Assembly (NCBI GenBank): GCA_964473645.1
Contig: CAYYPW010000003.1
Coordinates: 1-64,000 of the forward strand
From: HdN1 sp964473645
GTDB taxonomy: Bacteria; Pseudomonadota; Gammaproteobacteria; Pseudomonadales; Ketobacteraceae
Length of the DNA: 64,000 bases
Direction of reading: 5' to 3'
Part shown: piece after piece, positions 9,202-18,670 of the stretch
Layout: each line of letters starts with the position of its first letter
How positions within the stretch are numbered: the first letter of the stretch is position 1
Position numbers and translations under genes: made by a program
The notes under the pieces: model-generated
The model's database searches: none
Told to the model about the DNA's origin: nothing
The model's input: only the letters and a program-made list of their open reading frames with translations

Positions 9202-10308
9202 ATGCATGTAGTGCAACGCAAAACAGGCGCAATGATCACACCTGTCAAAAAGCGGGTGGTAAGCATCGCCTTTGGCGCCTTTCTGGCACTGGTGGGCATT
9301 CCCTACACATCTGCAGGGGAGCCTGGGGCGGGGTTGCCCTGGGTGGAGGCTAAAGAAGAAAGCCTGCCTTCGCTCGCGTCGGGGCAATTTGTGTTCCGAT
9401 TTACCGGGGCAGGTGGCTTTTATCTTGGCGATGCAGGTTCTGCCATCCTGGTCGACCCCTTTCTGAGTAATCCGGGATTGTGGCCTGTGCTCAGTTTGCA
9501 AAAACTGAAAACTGATACGGCCATGGTGGATCGCTATTTGCCGATCACGGAGCAGATAAATGCCGTGTTGGTAGGGCACGCACATTACGATCATGCGCTC
9601 GATATTCCCTATGTTTTTTCCAAGCTCTCACCCAATGCGCGCCTTTATGGGAGTGAAACACTCACCAATATGCTGGCGTCTCAATTACCGGGCGCCCGCC
9701 GAATCAATGTAGAACCTCATATGGCGCGAGATGCCAGTGGCGGAGAATGGCTGACTGTAACGCCGAGCTTGCGTGTATTGCCGATCGCTTCCGAGCATTC
9801 CCCGCATGTTGGGCGGTTTATTGTGGCCAACGGCAAACTGCATGAGGCCATGCAACAATTGCCGGCGGATTCACTCGATTGGATAGCCGGTACCACGCTT
9901 AGCTACCTGGTCGATTTTCTTGATGCTGGCGGCCGTGTTGCCTATCGGGCCTTTGTACAGACGTCGTCTGCAAATCCTCCCAAAGGGCTCCCACCGAAAG
10001 CCATTCTCGATGACGGGTATCCTGTCAACGTCGCGGTGATTTGTGCCGCCAATTTCACCAATGTCAAAAATTATCCCGAGACCTTGCTTGGCAGTTTGCA
10101 GCCAAGACAGGTCGTTATAGTGCATTGGGAGAAATTCTGGGAGCCATGGACGCTCAATCAGGCAACCGCTTTACCGGGGCTGGATCTTGATGCCTTTGTC
10201 GCGCGCATTCGCGCCGCAGCGCCACAGGCCGATATAAAATTGCCGCAGCGTGGAGCGCAATTTCTACTGCAACCGAATCAACCACCAGGGGGCCAGCCGC
10301 ATGGGTAA
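9202..10308 (+). CDS. Exported metallo-beta-lactamase-fold protein
   Basis: About 368 residues with an N-terminal signal segment (KKRVVSIAFGAFLALVGIP) ending near TSAG. The metal-binding motif GHAHYDHALD is present (HxHxDH), with later histidines in SEHSPH and VIVHWEKF. The fold is that of UlaG/NAPE-PLD-like hydrolases; the substrate is unknown. ATG 9202 is chosen because AAGGA lies eight bases upstream. ATG 9232 would also leave a signal peptide. The stop codon overlaps the start of the patatin gene in ATGGGTAA, indicating coupled translation and possibly a shared role in lipid hydrolysis. Confidence 0.82.
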   Translation: MHVVQRKTGAMITPVKKRVVSIAFGAFLALVGIPYTSAGEPGAGLPWVEAKEESLPSLASGQFVFRFTGAGGFYLGDAGSAILVDPFLSNPGLWPVLSLQKLKTDTAMVDRYLPITEQINAVLVGHAHYDHALDIPYVFSKLSPNARLYGSETLTNMLASQLPGARRINVEPHMARDASGGEWLTVTPSLRVLPIASEHSPHVGRFIVANGKLHEAMQQLPADSLDWIAGTTLSYLVDFLDAGGRVAYRAFVQTSSANPPKGLPPKAILDDGYPVNVAVICAANFTNVKNYPETLLGSLQPRQVVIVHWEKFWEPWTLNQATALPGLDLDAFVARIRAAAPQADIKLPQRGAQFLLQPNQPPGGQPHG

Positions 10309-11299
10309 CGACAAGCCGCGATTGGGAATTGCGTTGGGCAGTGGCTCTGCCAGAGGATGGGCGCATATCGGCGTACTTCAGGGTTTGCTCGAAATGGGGG
10401 TCAAGCCGGATATCGTTGCTGGCACCTCAGCAGGCGCGTTAGTGGGGGCTTGTTATGCGGCGGGCAAACTGGATCTGCTCGAAGAATGGGCGCTCTCACT
10501 CGACTGGAAAGATATGGTCGGTTTGCTGGATGTGCGGTTTATCGGTGGCTTGATCGAAGGACGCAAATTGTTCCGCTTTTTCGAGCAGCATATGGACGGC
10601 TTGCGTATCAAGGATCTGCAGTTACCGTTTGGTGCGGTCTGCACCGATCTCGAAAATGGTCGTGAGCTGTGGCTGCGCAGCGGGCTGGTGATCGAAGCCG
10701 TGCGCGCCTCAATCAGTTTGCCCGGCGTATTCCGCCCTTACCGTACCAACAATAATCGCTTTCTGGTGGACGGCGGGCTAGTGAATCCAGTGCCCATCTC
10801 CTTGGCGCGTGCCATGGGGGCCGATATAGTGATTGCGGTCAATCTGAATGCTGAAATCGTAGGTAAGCATTTGCGCAGTAACAGTCGCAACAAGCTGCTG
10901 CGTGAATCCCGAGAAGAAACGCTTAACCCGCCTCCCATCACAGAGGAAAATGCCGCCGAAAAAAGCGCCACCACACTCCCGCGTGAAACGCAGGCCATCG
11001 AGGAGAAAAATCAGCCCGAGTGGTTAAAACGTATGGCGCAGTGGTTCAGCGCCGACGAAAACGATGCCCCCCCGCAAGACAACCTGCCCGGCCTGATGGA
11101 AGTGGTCGCTACCTCTATCAACATAATGCAAGACCGCGTCACGCGTAGCCGCATGGCGGGCGACCCCCCCGATCTGGTCATTACCCCTCGGCTGTCTCAT
11201 ATTGCGATTCTTGAGTACTACCGCGCCAAAGAAGCGATCGACGAAGGCCGTCAAGCCGTCTGTCTGGCCAAACCCCAGATTGAAGCTTTGCTATCCTGA
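10301..11299 (+). CDS. Patatin-like phospholipase (RssA-like)
   Basis: 332-residue patatin-family serine acyl hydrolase. The oxyanion-hole motif GSGSARGWAHIG, the nucleophile elbow GTSAGAL and the dyad aspartate motif DGGLVNPVP are all present, so the catalytic Ser-Asp dyad is intact. It resembles RssA-type proteins, with a hydrophilic, lower-complexity insert rich in E, T and P around residues 205-250. Translation begins at ATG 10301, preceded by AGGGGG and overlapping the preceding stop by eight bases. No signal peptide is seen, so it is probably cytoplasmic or membrane-peripheral. The substrate is unknown. Confidence 0.9.
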   Translation: MGNDKPRLGIALGSGSARGWAHIGVLQGLLEMGVKPDIVAGTSAGALVGACYAAGKLDLLEEWALSLDWKDMVGLLDVRFIGGLIEGRKLFRFFEQHMDGLRIKDLQLPFGAVCTDLENGRELWLRSGLVIEAVRASISLPGVFRPYRTNNNRFLVDGGLVNPVPISLARAMGADIVIAVNLNAEIVGKHLRSNSRNKLLRESREETLNPPPITEENAAEKSATTLPRETQAIEEKNQPEWLKRMAQWFSADENDAPPQDNLPGLMEVVATSINIMQDRVTRSRMAGDPPDLVITPRLSHIAILEYYRAKEAIDEGRQAVCLAKPQIEALLS

Positions 11300-11414
11300 T
11301 CAGCGACTTACTGCCTGGTCGATTGCAAACAAATACCGGTAGCAAAAAAGGAGCGGCAGCTATAATTGATGCAGACGTTTTGCCATCCTAGCCTCCGATC
11401 ACAAGGAACCGACC

Positions 11415-12311
11415 ATGCTGAAAATTCAGTTCAAAGACCGCAGACAACCCGCCGTATGGCTTGTGGAGTCGGTATTCACCATGGGCTCGGGCGGTAAAAA
11501 CAATTTGATCATTGATGATGACGGTGTGAGTGAGGTGCATGCCGAAATTCGAAAAGAGGGGGATCACCTTTATCTCGGTGATTTACGCTCGTTTACGGGC
11601 ACCTTCGTCAATGGCAGTCGTATTACTGAACGCTTTCAATTGCGCTCTGGTGACCGCATCACCTTGGGCAAGGTTGAACTCGAAATCGTAGATCCGAAAT
11701 CGTCAGGCGCTGCAGCGCCGTCCGCGCCCGCCGTTAAGGTTGATTGGTCGCTGACCGCGTTGGGCGGCGAGTTGAAGGGCAAGTCTTTCCCCATACACGG
11801 GATTATCACGCTGGGGCGTTCCAATAAATGCGAAATCAATATCAATGACGAGTATATGTCTCGCCGCCACGCCGAACTGAGTATCAAGGGTGGCGTGTTG
11901 CGCATCATCGATCTTGATTCCTCCAACGGCACCTACGTCAACGGGCAGAAAGTGGCTGAAAAAGCGTTAAAGCCCGGAGACCGCATCGCATTCGATCAAA
12001 ATATTTTTCTGGTCGTCGGCCCGAGCAATGTGAAGGTAGAAGATGAAGATGATGGGGAGGAAGCTACGGTCTTTCGTGCTGCGCCTGCGCCTGTTGCAGC
12101 CACTGCCGCCCCTGAGGCGCCGCGTGTAAAAATTCCGGCAGCCGAAAAGCTACGTGAATCGCTCGCACAAACGCCGGGCAAAGTCGAAGCGCCTGCCCCG
12201 GTTGAAAGGGCCAAAGCCAGCGCTAAATCCGGCAGCAATACCACCCTGATCGCCATCATCGTCGGGTCGGTCGTGATCATGTGTGTGATGGCCTTTCTCG
12301 CACTGAAATAA
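11415..12311 (+). CDS. Tail-anchored protein with two FHA domains
   Basis: 298 residues. Two forkhead-associated domains, which bind phosphothreonine peptides, lie at about 1-95 and 110-205. The second has the strongest motifs, with GRSNKCEI, SRRHAEL and SSNGTYVNG; in the first the equivalent is TGTFVNG. A low-complexity Ala/Pro/Lys linker follows, and a single C-terminal transmembrane helix (TLIAIIVGSVVIMCVMAFLA) anchors it with the FHA domains in the cytoplasm. AAGGA precedes the ATG. No Ser/Thr kinase or type VI secretion gene is in the window, so the partner is unknown. Confidence 0.9.
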   Translation: MLKIQFKDRRQPAVWLVESVFTMGSGGKNNLIIDDDGVSEVHAEIRKEGDHLYLGDLRSFTGTFVNGSRITERFQLRSGDRITLGKVELEIVDPKSSGAAAPSAPAVKVDWSLTALGGELKGKSFPIHGIITLGRSNKCEININDEYMSRRHAELSIKGGVLRIIDLDSSNGTYVNGQKVAEKALKPGDRIAFDQNIFLVVGPSNVKVEDEDDGEEATVFRAAPAPVAATAAPEAPRVKIPAAEKLRESLAQTPGKVEAPAPVERAKASAKSGSNTTLIAIIVGSVVIMCVMAFLALK

Positions 12312-12340
12312 GCGAAATCAGGCGAGAAACAGGCAGGGCG

Positions 12341-13645
12341 TTATGCGGCCTTGCCTGTACTGCCGGGCTTGTTCTTCTTGGTGGATTTTTTGGCGGGTGC
12401 GATAACGCGCGCGGTTTTTACCAAGTTGTCCTTAACTTGCATGGTTTCGATAATATATTTGCCTATTTTAAGGCAGGTATTATTTTCCGGAATCATCTCC
12501 AGGCGTTCAGTAATTAGCCCACTCAAGGTTTTGGGGCCATTGGTCGGTAGCGACCATTTCATCGCTTTGTTGATATCACGAATGGAAGCCCCACCATCAA
12601 CTATGAATGAGCCATCATCCTGTGGGTGAACATCGGTTAACTGTGCATTGGCATCCGTCGTAAATTCGCCGACGATCTCTTCCAGAATGTCTTCGAGGGT
12701 GACGATGCCTAGCACGTTACCGTATTCATCCACCACAAAGCCCAAACGACGACGATTCTTTTGAAAGTTGATCAACTGTTTGTGTAACGGCGTGCCTTCA
12801 GGCACATAATAGGGTTCCACAACGTGCTGCATGAGGGCAGCCTTGTTCAGATTTTCTTCCATCAACAGGCGGGATATTCGCTTGAGATGCAGCACGCCGA
12901 TCGGGTCATTTATACTGCCTCGATACACCACCAGCCGCGTATGTTGCGCCGAACTCAGTTGCGTCACAATGTCGTCGAGGTCGGCCTCAATATCGATGCC
13001 TGCGACATCAGGTTTTGGGATCATGATGTCATCGACCGTTACATCTTCCAGATCGATAATGCTGAGCAACATTGAACGGTGATGTTTTGAAATCATGGCG
13101 CCAGCTTCGTTTACCACTGTGCGTAGCTCTTCGCGGCTGAGGGGGTCGCCGTTCTGCGCTTTGGTATCGACACCAAGCAGCTTAAGTATACCGTTGCAGA
13201 TCAAGTTGAGAATCCACACCAGCGGTAAGAACAGTTTCATCAATGGTTGCATAAAAAACGATGCGGGAAAGGCCACTTTTTCTGGCCGGAAGGCACCATA
13301 AGTTTTGGGTAGCACCTCGCACGTGATTAGCATTACAAAGGTCAATATGCCGGTTGCGATCGCTAGTCCGGTATCGCCACCCAGACGCAAGCCTATGATG
13401 GTTGCGATAGAAGACGCCAATATGTTGACCAGGTTGTTGCCGACCAGAATTGCGCCAATCAGCCGATCGGGGCGCTCCAACATTTGTTGTGCGCGTTTGG
13501 CGCCAGCATGATTGCTTTTGGCCAAATGCTTGAGCCGATAACGGTTCAATGTCATGAGACCGGTTTCAGAGCCGGAGAAAAAGGCAGAGCAGCACAGCAG
13601 AATCAGCAAGATGCCGAGCAGTACCGATATGGGGATGTCATTCAA
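12341..13645 (-). CDS. CNNM/CorC (HlyC/CorC) family transporter with CBS pair
   Basis: 434-residue inner-membrane protein: DUF21/CNNM domain with several helices (about 1-180, starting IPISVLLGILLILLCCSAF and SGSETGLMTLNR), a CBS-domain pair (about 195-320), and a C-terminal CorC/HlyC domain (about 335-420) with FIVDGGASIRDIN. The family is linked to Mg2+ and Co2+ export or magnesium homeostasis; the substrate here is inferred only. Translation appears to start with TTG at 13645, as no upstream ATG or GTG is in frame and the next ATG would delete the first helix. It is convergent with the FHA gene, 29 bases apart, and just downstream of ccsA. Confidence 0.9.
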   Translation of the reverse strand: MNDIPISVLLGILLILLCCSAFFSGSETGLMTLNRYRLKHLAKSNHAGAKRAQQMLERPDRLIGAILVGNNLVNILASSIATIIGLRLGGDTGLAIATGILTFVMLITCEVLPKTYGAFRPEKVAFPASFFMQPLMKLFLPLVWILNLICNGILKLLGVDTKAQNGDPLSREELRTVVNEAGAMISKHHRSMLLSIIDLEDVTVDDIMIPKPDVAGIDIEADLDDIVTQLSSAQHTRLVVYRGSINDPIGVLHLKRISRLLMEENLNKAALMQHVVEPYYVPEGTPLHKQLINFQKNRRRLGFVVDEYGNVLGIVTLEDILEEIVGEFTTDANAQLTDVHPQDDGSFIVDGGASIRDINKAMKWSLPTNGPKTLSGLITERLEMIPENNTCLKIGKYIIETMQVKDNLVKTARVIAPAKKSTKKNKPGSTGKAA

Positions 13646-13666
13646 GGTGGTATGTCCATCACAGCG

Positions 13667-14554
13667 TTAGCGCAGCAGTATCACCTGCAGGATGACCTGC
13701 GTGCCGAAGTAACCAATCATCAACAGTATCAGGCCGCCCAGCGTCCAGCGCACGGCAATCAGCCCGCGCCAGCCCCACAGCCAGCGACCGATCAGCAGAA
13801 ACCCAAACACCACCCACGCCAGTACGGAGAAGAAGGTCTTGTGCGCGAGATGTTGGACAAACAGATTATCCAGAAACAAAAAGCCTGACCCAATAGCGAC
13901 CGTCAGTGCTATCCACCCCGTTACCACCAGATCAAACAGCATGGATTCCATGGTCTGTAGCGGAGGCAGGTATTTCAACAGGTGATGCAAGTGGCGATGC
14001 TTGAGGTGGTAGTTTTGCGTGTAAACCAATATCGCCTGAGAGCCTGCCAGTGTCACCAGTGTGTAGGCGGTAATCGACAGCACCACATGGATGACCAGCC
14101 CGTTGGACAAGTGGGTGAGCGGTGGAACCTCATCGGCACTGAACGTGGAAAAGCCAACGGCAATGGCTGCCAGTACATAAGTGGGTGCCAGCAGCGCATC
14201 CATGCGGCGAAACCACGACATGGCCGTCGCTGTCGCTGTCATGACAAAGGCGAACAGCGCGGCGGCGGCGATAACGCCCAGTTGCACGCCCTCAGGGCGA
14301 AAAACCTGCTGAAAGACATTGCTGCCATGCACGCACAAGGCAACCAGGCCAATGCAGCGCAACACGGTCAAAGGGACGACCTGATGGCCGCGTAGGGTTT
14401 GCACCAGTGCAAAGGCAGAGAAAACGTAGCCTACAAAGGCAATCAAGGCTGAGAGATGAACCCACCCGGTCATCATGAAATCCATTCTATTAAAGGCGTT
14501 GGCAGCAGGCTGTGTGTCTTGCCCAGGCAAATAGCGAGTGAACAAGTGTGGCAT
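13667..14554 (-). CDS. CcsA/YpjD-like cytochrome c assembly membrane protein
   Basis: Up to 295 residues with about eight transmembrane helices. It matches the CcsA/CcmC superfamily (cytochrome c assembly, haem handling) and the YpjD subgroup, which sits next to ffh in many gammaproteobacteria. Conserved features include HVVLSITAYTLVTLAGSQA and the later HKTFFSVLAWVVF segment, with histidines suited to haem coordination. The start is uncertain: ATG 14554 has AGAGG very close, while ATG 14485 would begin immediately before the first helix. It is divergent from ffh. The exact role of YpjD proteins is unsettled. Confidence 0.85.
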   Translation of the reverse strand: MPHLFTRYLPGQDTQPAANAFNRMDFMMTGWVHLSALIAFVGYVFSAFALVQTLRGHQVVPLTVLRCIGLVALCVHGSNVFQQVFRPEGVQLGVIAAAALFAFVMTATATAMSWFRRMDALLAPTYVLAAIAVGFSTFSADEVPPLTHLSNGLVIHVVLSITAYTLVTLAGSQAILVYTQNYHLKHRHLHHLLKYLPPLQTMESMLFDLVVTGWIALTVAIGSGFLFLDNLFVQHLAHKTFFSVLAWVVFGFLLIGRWLWGWRGLIAVRWTLGGLILLMIGYFGTQVILQVILLR

Positions 14555-14717
14555 AAGCCTCTGGCATAGAAAACCATTTTGTCTGAGAGCTTTTGTTCGG
14601 GAGCCATAATCAGCGGGTGAGAAATCGGCGCGTCACAGGTATACTTGCGCGTTTATTGAAATGAAGATCGGGCCGCGAGCCCGGCAACCTGAACGACGCC
14701 TCACAGGGGCCTGACGT

Positions 14718-16109
14718 ATGTTTGAAAATCTTTCCGAACGCATCTCTTCCTCGCTTCGTCATTTGACTGGCAAAGCCAAACTGACGGAAGACAACATCAA
14801 AGATACGCTGCGCGAAGTCCGCATGGCGCTGCTGGAGGCTGATGTAGCGCTACCAGTCGTCAAGGATTTCATCGAGCAGGTGAAAGAAAAAGCCGTGGGC
14901 CAAGACGTCATCAAGAGTCTGTCGCCCGCGCAATCGTTCGTCAAAATCGTCAATGATCAGCTGGTTCATGTGATGGGCGATGCGAACGATGCGCTCAATC
15001 TGAACTGCCAGCCCCCGGCGGTGATATTGATGGCCGGCCTGCAGGGCGCTGGTAAGACCACCACCGTGGGCAAGCTGGCGAAATTTTTGGCTGAGCGGCA
15101 CAAGAAAAAAGTTCTCGTCACCAGTGCGGACATTTACCGTCCGGCGGCAATTAAACAGTTGGAGACGCTGGCTGAAGCGGTAGAGGCTCGTTTCTTTCCG
15201 AGTACCGCTGACCAGGATCCCGTCGCGATCGCGCAAGGCGCCATCGAGTACGCGCGTAAACAGTTTCTGGATGTGGTGATAGTCGACACCGCCGGTCGTC
15301 TAGCGATCGATCAGGAAATGATGGCTGAGATCAAGCGTATTCATGCGGCCATCAACCCGATAGAAACCCTGTTCGTGGTGGATTCCATGACCGGTCAGGA
15401 TGCGGCCAATACCGCCAAAGCCTTTAATGAAGCGCTGCCGCTCACCGGCGTCGTGCTTACCAAAGCGGACGGTGATGCGCGTGGTGGGGCGGCCCTGTCG
15501 GTGCGAGCCATTACCGGCAAACCTATCAAGTTCATCGGGGTGGGGGAAAAAACCGAAGCCTTGGAGCCGTTCTACCCCGATCGTATCGCCTCCCGTATTT
15601 TGGGTATGGGCGACATTCTCACGTTGGTGGAAGAAGCTGAGCGTAAGCTCGACAAGCAAAAGGCCGACAAGCTCGCCAAGAAGATCCAGAAGGGTAAAGG
15701 CTTCGACCTCGAAGACCTGCTCGACCAGTTCCAACAAATGAAAAACATGGGCGGCATTGCCAGCTTGCTGGACAAGCTGCCCGGCATGGGCGGGTTGGCG
15801 CAGGCGGCGCAAGCGCAGGTCAATGACAAATCCATGGCTCACATGGAGGCCATCATTCTGTCGATGACGTTTCAGGAGCGGCGTTTTCCAGATCAGATCA
15901 ACCCGTCCCGCAAACGTCGTATTGCTGCCGGTTCCGGTCTGGAGGTGCAGGACGTCAACCGTCTGCTCAAGCAGTACCAGCAGATGCAGAAGATGATGAA
16001 GAAGGTCACCAGCAAGGGCGGCATGAAAGGCATGATGCGCGGCATGAAAGGCATGATGGGGCCTGGCGGTGGTATGCCACCGGGAATGCCGCCCTTCGGT
16101 CGTCGGTAA
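14718..16109 (+). CDS. ffh: Signal recognition particle protein Ffh (SRP54)
   Basis: 463-residue SRP GTPase that binds 4.5S RNA and signal sequences for co-translational targeting. The N domain is followed by the G domain with GLQGAGKTTTVGKLA (P-loop), DIYRPAAIKQL, DTAGR and TKADGD, then a methionine-rich M domain at about 325-450 ending MKGMMRGMKGMMGPGGG. Length matches the family. It sits upstream of rpsP in the usual order, separated by a 307-base leader. Confidence 0.97.
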   Translation: MFENLSERISSSLRHLTGKAKLTEDNIKDTLREVRMALLEADVALPVVKDFIEQVKEKAVGQDVIKSLSPAQSFVKIVNDQLVHVMGDANDALNLNCQPPAVILMAGLQGAGKTTTVGKLAKFLAERHKKKVLVTSADIYRPAAIKQLETLAEAVEARFFPSTADQDPVAIAQGAIEYARKQFLDVVIVDTAGRLAIDQEMMAEIKRIHAAINPIETLFVVDSMTGQDAANTAKAFNEALPLTGVVLTKADGDARGGAALSVRAITGKPIKFIGVGEKTEALEPFYPDRIASRILGMGDILTLVEEAERKLDKQKADKLAKKIQKGKGFDLEDLLDQFQQMKNMGGIASLLDKLPGMGGLAQAAQAQVNDKSMAHMEAIILSMTFQERRFPDQINPSRKRRIAAGSGLEVQDVNRLLKQYQQMQKMMKKVTSKGGMKGMMRGMKGMMGPGGGMPPGMPPFGRR

Positions 16110-16416
16110 GCATCCTAAAGCTTGCGTGGGAGATGGGGCGTGTTGAGCGCCCAGAAGAATTTCCAGCTAAAGTCTTTATCTGGACGTTAAATTCTCGTAC
16201 AATCCTGCGCCTTCGTGGCTCAAGTGAACGCCTGGTCTTTTGCCGGCGTAGGCTTAACGGTTTCGGAAAGCATTACTCTTTCGAAAAAGGCTTTAGCGGT
16301 AAAAAGTCTTTAGCAGTAAACAGATAGTGCGAACAAAAGTTTATTGAGCGGTAAATCATTTACTGAACAATTCGTTTCAGAAAGGCAATCGTTCCAGAAA
16401 GGAAAGTAGCAAAGCT
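16110..16416 (+). promoter_or_regulatory. Leader and probable promoter region of the rpsP operon
   Basis: No gene is seen here. A possible sigma-70 promoter has TTTATC (16175-16180), a 17-base spacer and TACAAT (16198-16203). The leader then holds a hairpin-forming run (TTTCGGAAAG with CTTTCGAAA, about 16260-16285), a near-perfect tandem pair CTTTAGCGGTAAAAAGT (16291-16307) and CTTTAGCAGTAAACAG (16308-16323), and two copies like TTCAGAAAGG/TTCCAGAAAGG just before rpsP. The structure could influence expression; this is inference. Confidence 0.45.
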
Positions 16417-16665
16417 ATGGTAACCATTCGACTCGCCCGCGGCGGCGCCAAAAAAAGACCCTTCTACCACTTGGTAGTCGCTGATTCACGCAACGCCCTG
16501 GGTGGCCGTTTCGTTGAGCGCCTGGGTTATTTCAACCCTATCGCCACTGGCGGTGAAAAGCGTTTCTCCATCGACCAGGAGCGCGTTAACTACTGGTTGT
16601 CAGTTGGTGCACAACCTTCTGAGCGCGTTGCTGCGCTGTTGAAGAAAGAAGCTGCTTCTGCCTAA
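16417..16665 (+). CDS. rpsP: 30S ribosomal protein S16
   Basis: 82 residues beginning MVTIRLARGGAKKRPFYHLV, the family's invariant N-terminus, with the motif GRFVERLGYFNP. It is a component of the small ribosomal subunit and needed for its assembly. First gene of the conserved rpsP-rimM-trmD-rplS operon. AGAAAGGAAAG precedes the ATG. Confidence 0.98.
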   Translation: MVTIRLARGGAKKRPFYHLVVADSRNALGGRFVERLGYFNPIATGGEKRFSIDQERVNYWLSVGAQPSERVAALLKKEAASA

Positions 16666-16720
16666 GCCTGTGCCCTGAGCCTGCGCTTAAAGTAGTAGCT
16701 TCTCGATTCCTGGAGGGGGC

Positions 16721-17239
16721 GTGAAAGACTGGATTGTTGTTGGTCGCTTTACTTCCCCTTACGGAATCAAAGGCTGGCTCAAATTGCTTTCTCATACCGA
16801 GCCGATGGAAAACATCGCCGAGTATGAACCGATCTGGGTCAGCGACGGCAATGCCTGGAAACCGTTGTTGCTGGATAAAGTCCAGTTTCACGGAAAAGGC
16901 TTGGTCGCCAAGATTGCGGGTTGCGATGACCGTACCCAAGCGGAGCAATATATCGGTCGTGAGATTGCCATAAAGCCTGAGCAGCTTCCTGCGCTTCCTG
17001 GTGGCGAATACTACTGGTCTCAGCTTGAAGGGCTTTCCGTCTACAATCGCGAAGGCCTCTTTCTGGGTAATATCGATCACATGCTTGAAACCGGCGCCAA
17101 CGACGTCATCGTGGTCAAACCTGCGACGGGCAGTATCGATGAGCGCGAACGATTGATTCCCTACGTGCCTGAACACCATGTGCTAAGCGTTAGCCTGGCA
17201 GATCGTCGTGTGGTGGTGGATTGGGATGCAGATTTTTAA
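16721..17239 (+). CDS. rimM: Ribosome maturation factor RimM
   Basis: 172 residues starting at GTG 16721 with TGGAGGGGGC directly upstream. The N-terminal RimM beta-barrel contains VGRFTSPYGIKGWLKL. A PRC-barrel C-terminal domain follows, with GEYYWSQLEGLSVYN and IPYVPEHHVLSV. It assists 16S 3'-domain maturation by binding S19. It lies 55 bases after rpsP. Confidence 0.97.
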   Translation: MKDWIVVGRFTSPYGIKGWLKLLSHTEPMENIAEYEPIWVSDGNAWKPLLLDKVQFHGKGLVAKIAGCDDRTQAEQYIGREIAIKPEQLPALPGGEYYWSQLEGLSVYNREGLFLGNIDHMLETGANDVIVVKPATGSIDERERLIPYVPEHHVLSVSLADRRVVVDWDADF

Positions 17240-17320
17240 CCGGTTCGACTCCATTGCACTGTGTATGGGGTGGGCAGGTAGAAGACGGAATAGTTAGTGG
17301 CAGAATCGAGGAGAGCAGGC

Positions 17321-18112
17321 ATGCGAGTTGGCGTGGTGACCCTGTTCCCTGAAATGATTGCCGCGGTCACTGCGGTTGGCGTTACCAGCAGGGCCGTCAA
17401 GAAAGGGTTGTTGCAGGTGAATTGCATCAACCCACGTGAGTTCACCAGTGATGTGCATCGTACGGTCGATGATCGTCCTTATGGCGGTGGTCCCGGCATG
17501 GTGATGTTGCCCGAACCCATGTTGCAGGCGATAGCGGTCGCTAAACAATGGGCGGGCGCTGCAGATAGCGGCACTGAGGATGGTTCGGCGCAAGCGCCAA
17601 TGCAGGTTGATGCGCAGTCGACCAAAGTGATTTACATGTCTCCGCAGGGGCAGCCCTTCACGCAAGCGAAAGCACAATCCTTGGCCAAGGCCGGGAGCGT
17701 GGTTCTGGTAGCAGGACGTTACGAAGGCATTGATGAGCGCATCATCGAACTTGCGGTAGATGAAGAGTGGTCCATGGGGGACTACGTCCTGAGTGGCGGC
17801 GAACTGCCGGCCATGACAGTAATAGATGCAGTCGCGCGCCTGATCCCGGGAGTCCTGGGACATGCACTGTCTGCACATGAAGATTCCTTTACCGATGGCT
17901 TGCTGGATTGTCCGCATTACACCAGGCCAGAGGTATATCAGGGGCGTCCGGTGCCCAATGTGTTGCTTAGTGGCAACCATGAGGTGATCCGGCGCTGGCG
18001 GCTCAAGCAAGCACTGGGAAGAACGTATTTGCGTCGCCCAGAGCTGCTTGAGAGAAAATCCCTTACCGCCGAAGAGAAGCGTTTGTTGGCTGACTATTTG
18101 AAAGAACAATAG
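17321..18112 (+). CDS. trmD: tRNA (guanine-37-N1)-methyltransferase TrmD
   Basis: 263 residues from ATG 17321, chosen because GAGGAGA lies upstream and the protein then starts MRVGVVTLFPEM, as in the family. It is a SPOUT-class, SAM-dependent methyltransferase acting on G37 of tRNAs and preventing +1 frameshifting. Signature segments are DDRPYGGGPGMVM, LVAGRYEGIDERI, SMGDYVLSGGELP and the substrate-binding loop DSFTDGLLDCPHYTRP. Confidence 0.97.
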   Translation: MRVGVVTLFPEMIAAVTAVGVTSRAVKKGLLQVNCINPREFTSDVHRTVDDRPYGGGPGMVMLPEPMLQAIAVAKQWAGAADSGTEDGSAQAPMQVDAQSTKVIYMSPQGQPFTQAKAQSLAKAGSVVLVAGRYEGIDERIIELAVDEEWSMGDYVLSGGELPAMTVIDAVARLIPGVLGHALSAHEDSFTDGLLDCPHYTRPEVYQGRPVPNVLLSGNHEVIRRWRLKQALGRTYLRRPELLERKSLTAEEKRLLADYLKEQ

Positions 18113-18241
18113 TTGGCCGTGCAAGCGTAGGGGTTATACGTTCTGGTGTATGTCCGCGCAACGGACCGCTGACCAGTCGCAAAAAGAATCCCGCTTTAAT
18201 AAGCGGATACATGCAAGAAACGGGTGTCCCAGGAGCCTATC

Positions 18242-18598
18242 ATGAGCGGTAAACATCCTATTATTCAGCAGCTCGAAGCTGAGCAAATGCGCAAAGACCT
18301 GCCTGCGTTTTCACCAGGTGATACGGTCGTTGTTCAAGTTAAGGTGCAAGAGGGTGATCGTACCCGTTTGCAAGCCTATGAAGGTGTGGTCATTGCCAAG
18401 AGCAATCGCGGTTTGAACTCTTCCTTCACTGTACGCAAGATTTCTGACGGTGTTGGCGTTGAGCGCGTATTCCAGACGCACAGCCCGGTGGTTGACAGTG
18501 TGACTGTCAAGCGTCGTGGTGATGTTCGCAGCGCCAAGCTTTACTATCTGCGTGAACGTCGCGGCAAGGCTGCACGTATCCGCGAAAAACTGGACTGA
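18242..18598 (+). CDS. rplS: 50S ribosomal protein L19
   Basis: 118 residues from ATG 18242 (AGGAG upstream), starting MSGKHPIIQQLEAEQMRKD. The L19 signatures FSPGDTVVVQVKV, VERVFQTHSPVVDS and KLYYLRERRGKAARI are present. It contributes to the 30S-50S interface. Last gene of the operon, followed at once by an intrinsic terminator. Confidence 0.98.
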   Translation: MSGKHPIIQQLEAEQMRKDLPAFSPGDTVVVQVKVQEGDRTRLQAYEGVVIAKSNRGLNSSFTVRKISDGVGVERVFQTHSPVVDSVTVKRRGDVRSAKLYYLRERRGKAARIREKLD

Positions 18599-18609
18599 TT
18601 TCATTCCGC

Positions 18610-18636
18610 AAAAAAGGGCCTTCAAGGCCCTTTTTT
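18610..18636 (+). terminator. Intrinsic terminator of the rpsP-rplS operon
   Basis: A6 tract, GGGCC stem, TTCAA loop, GGCCC stem and T6 tract, beginning 12 bases after the rplS stop codon. The A and T tracts can extend the stem, so it could also work on the other strand. Confidence 0.92.
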
Positions 18637-18670
18637 GTTGGTGCGATTTTGTTGGTGCGAATAGTGATTG

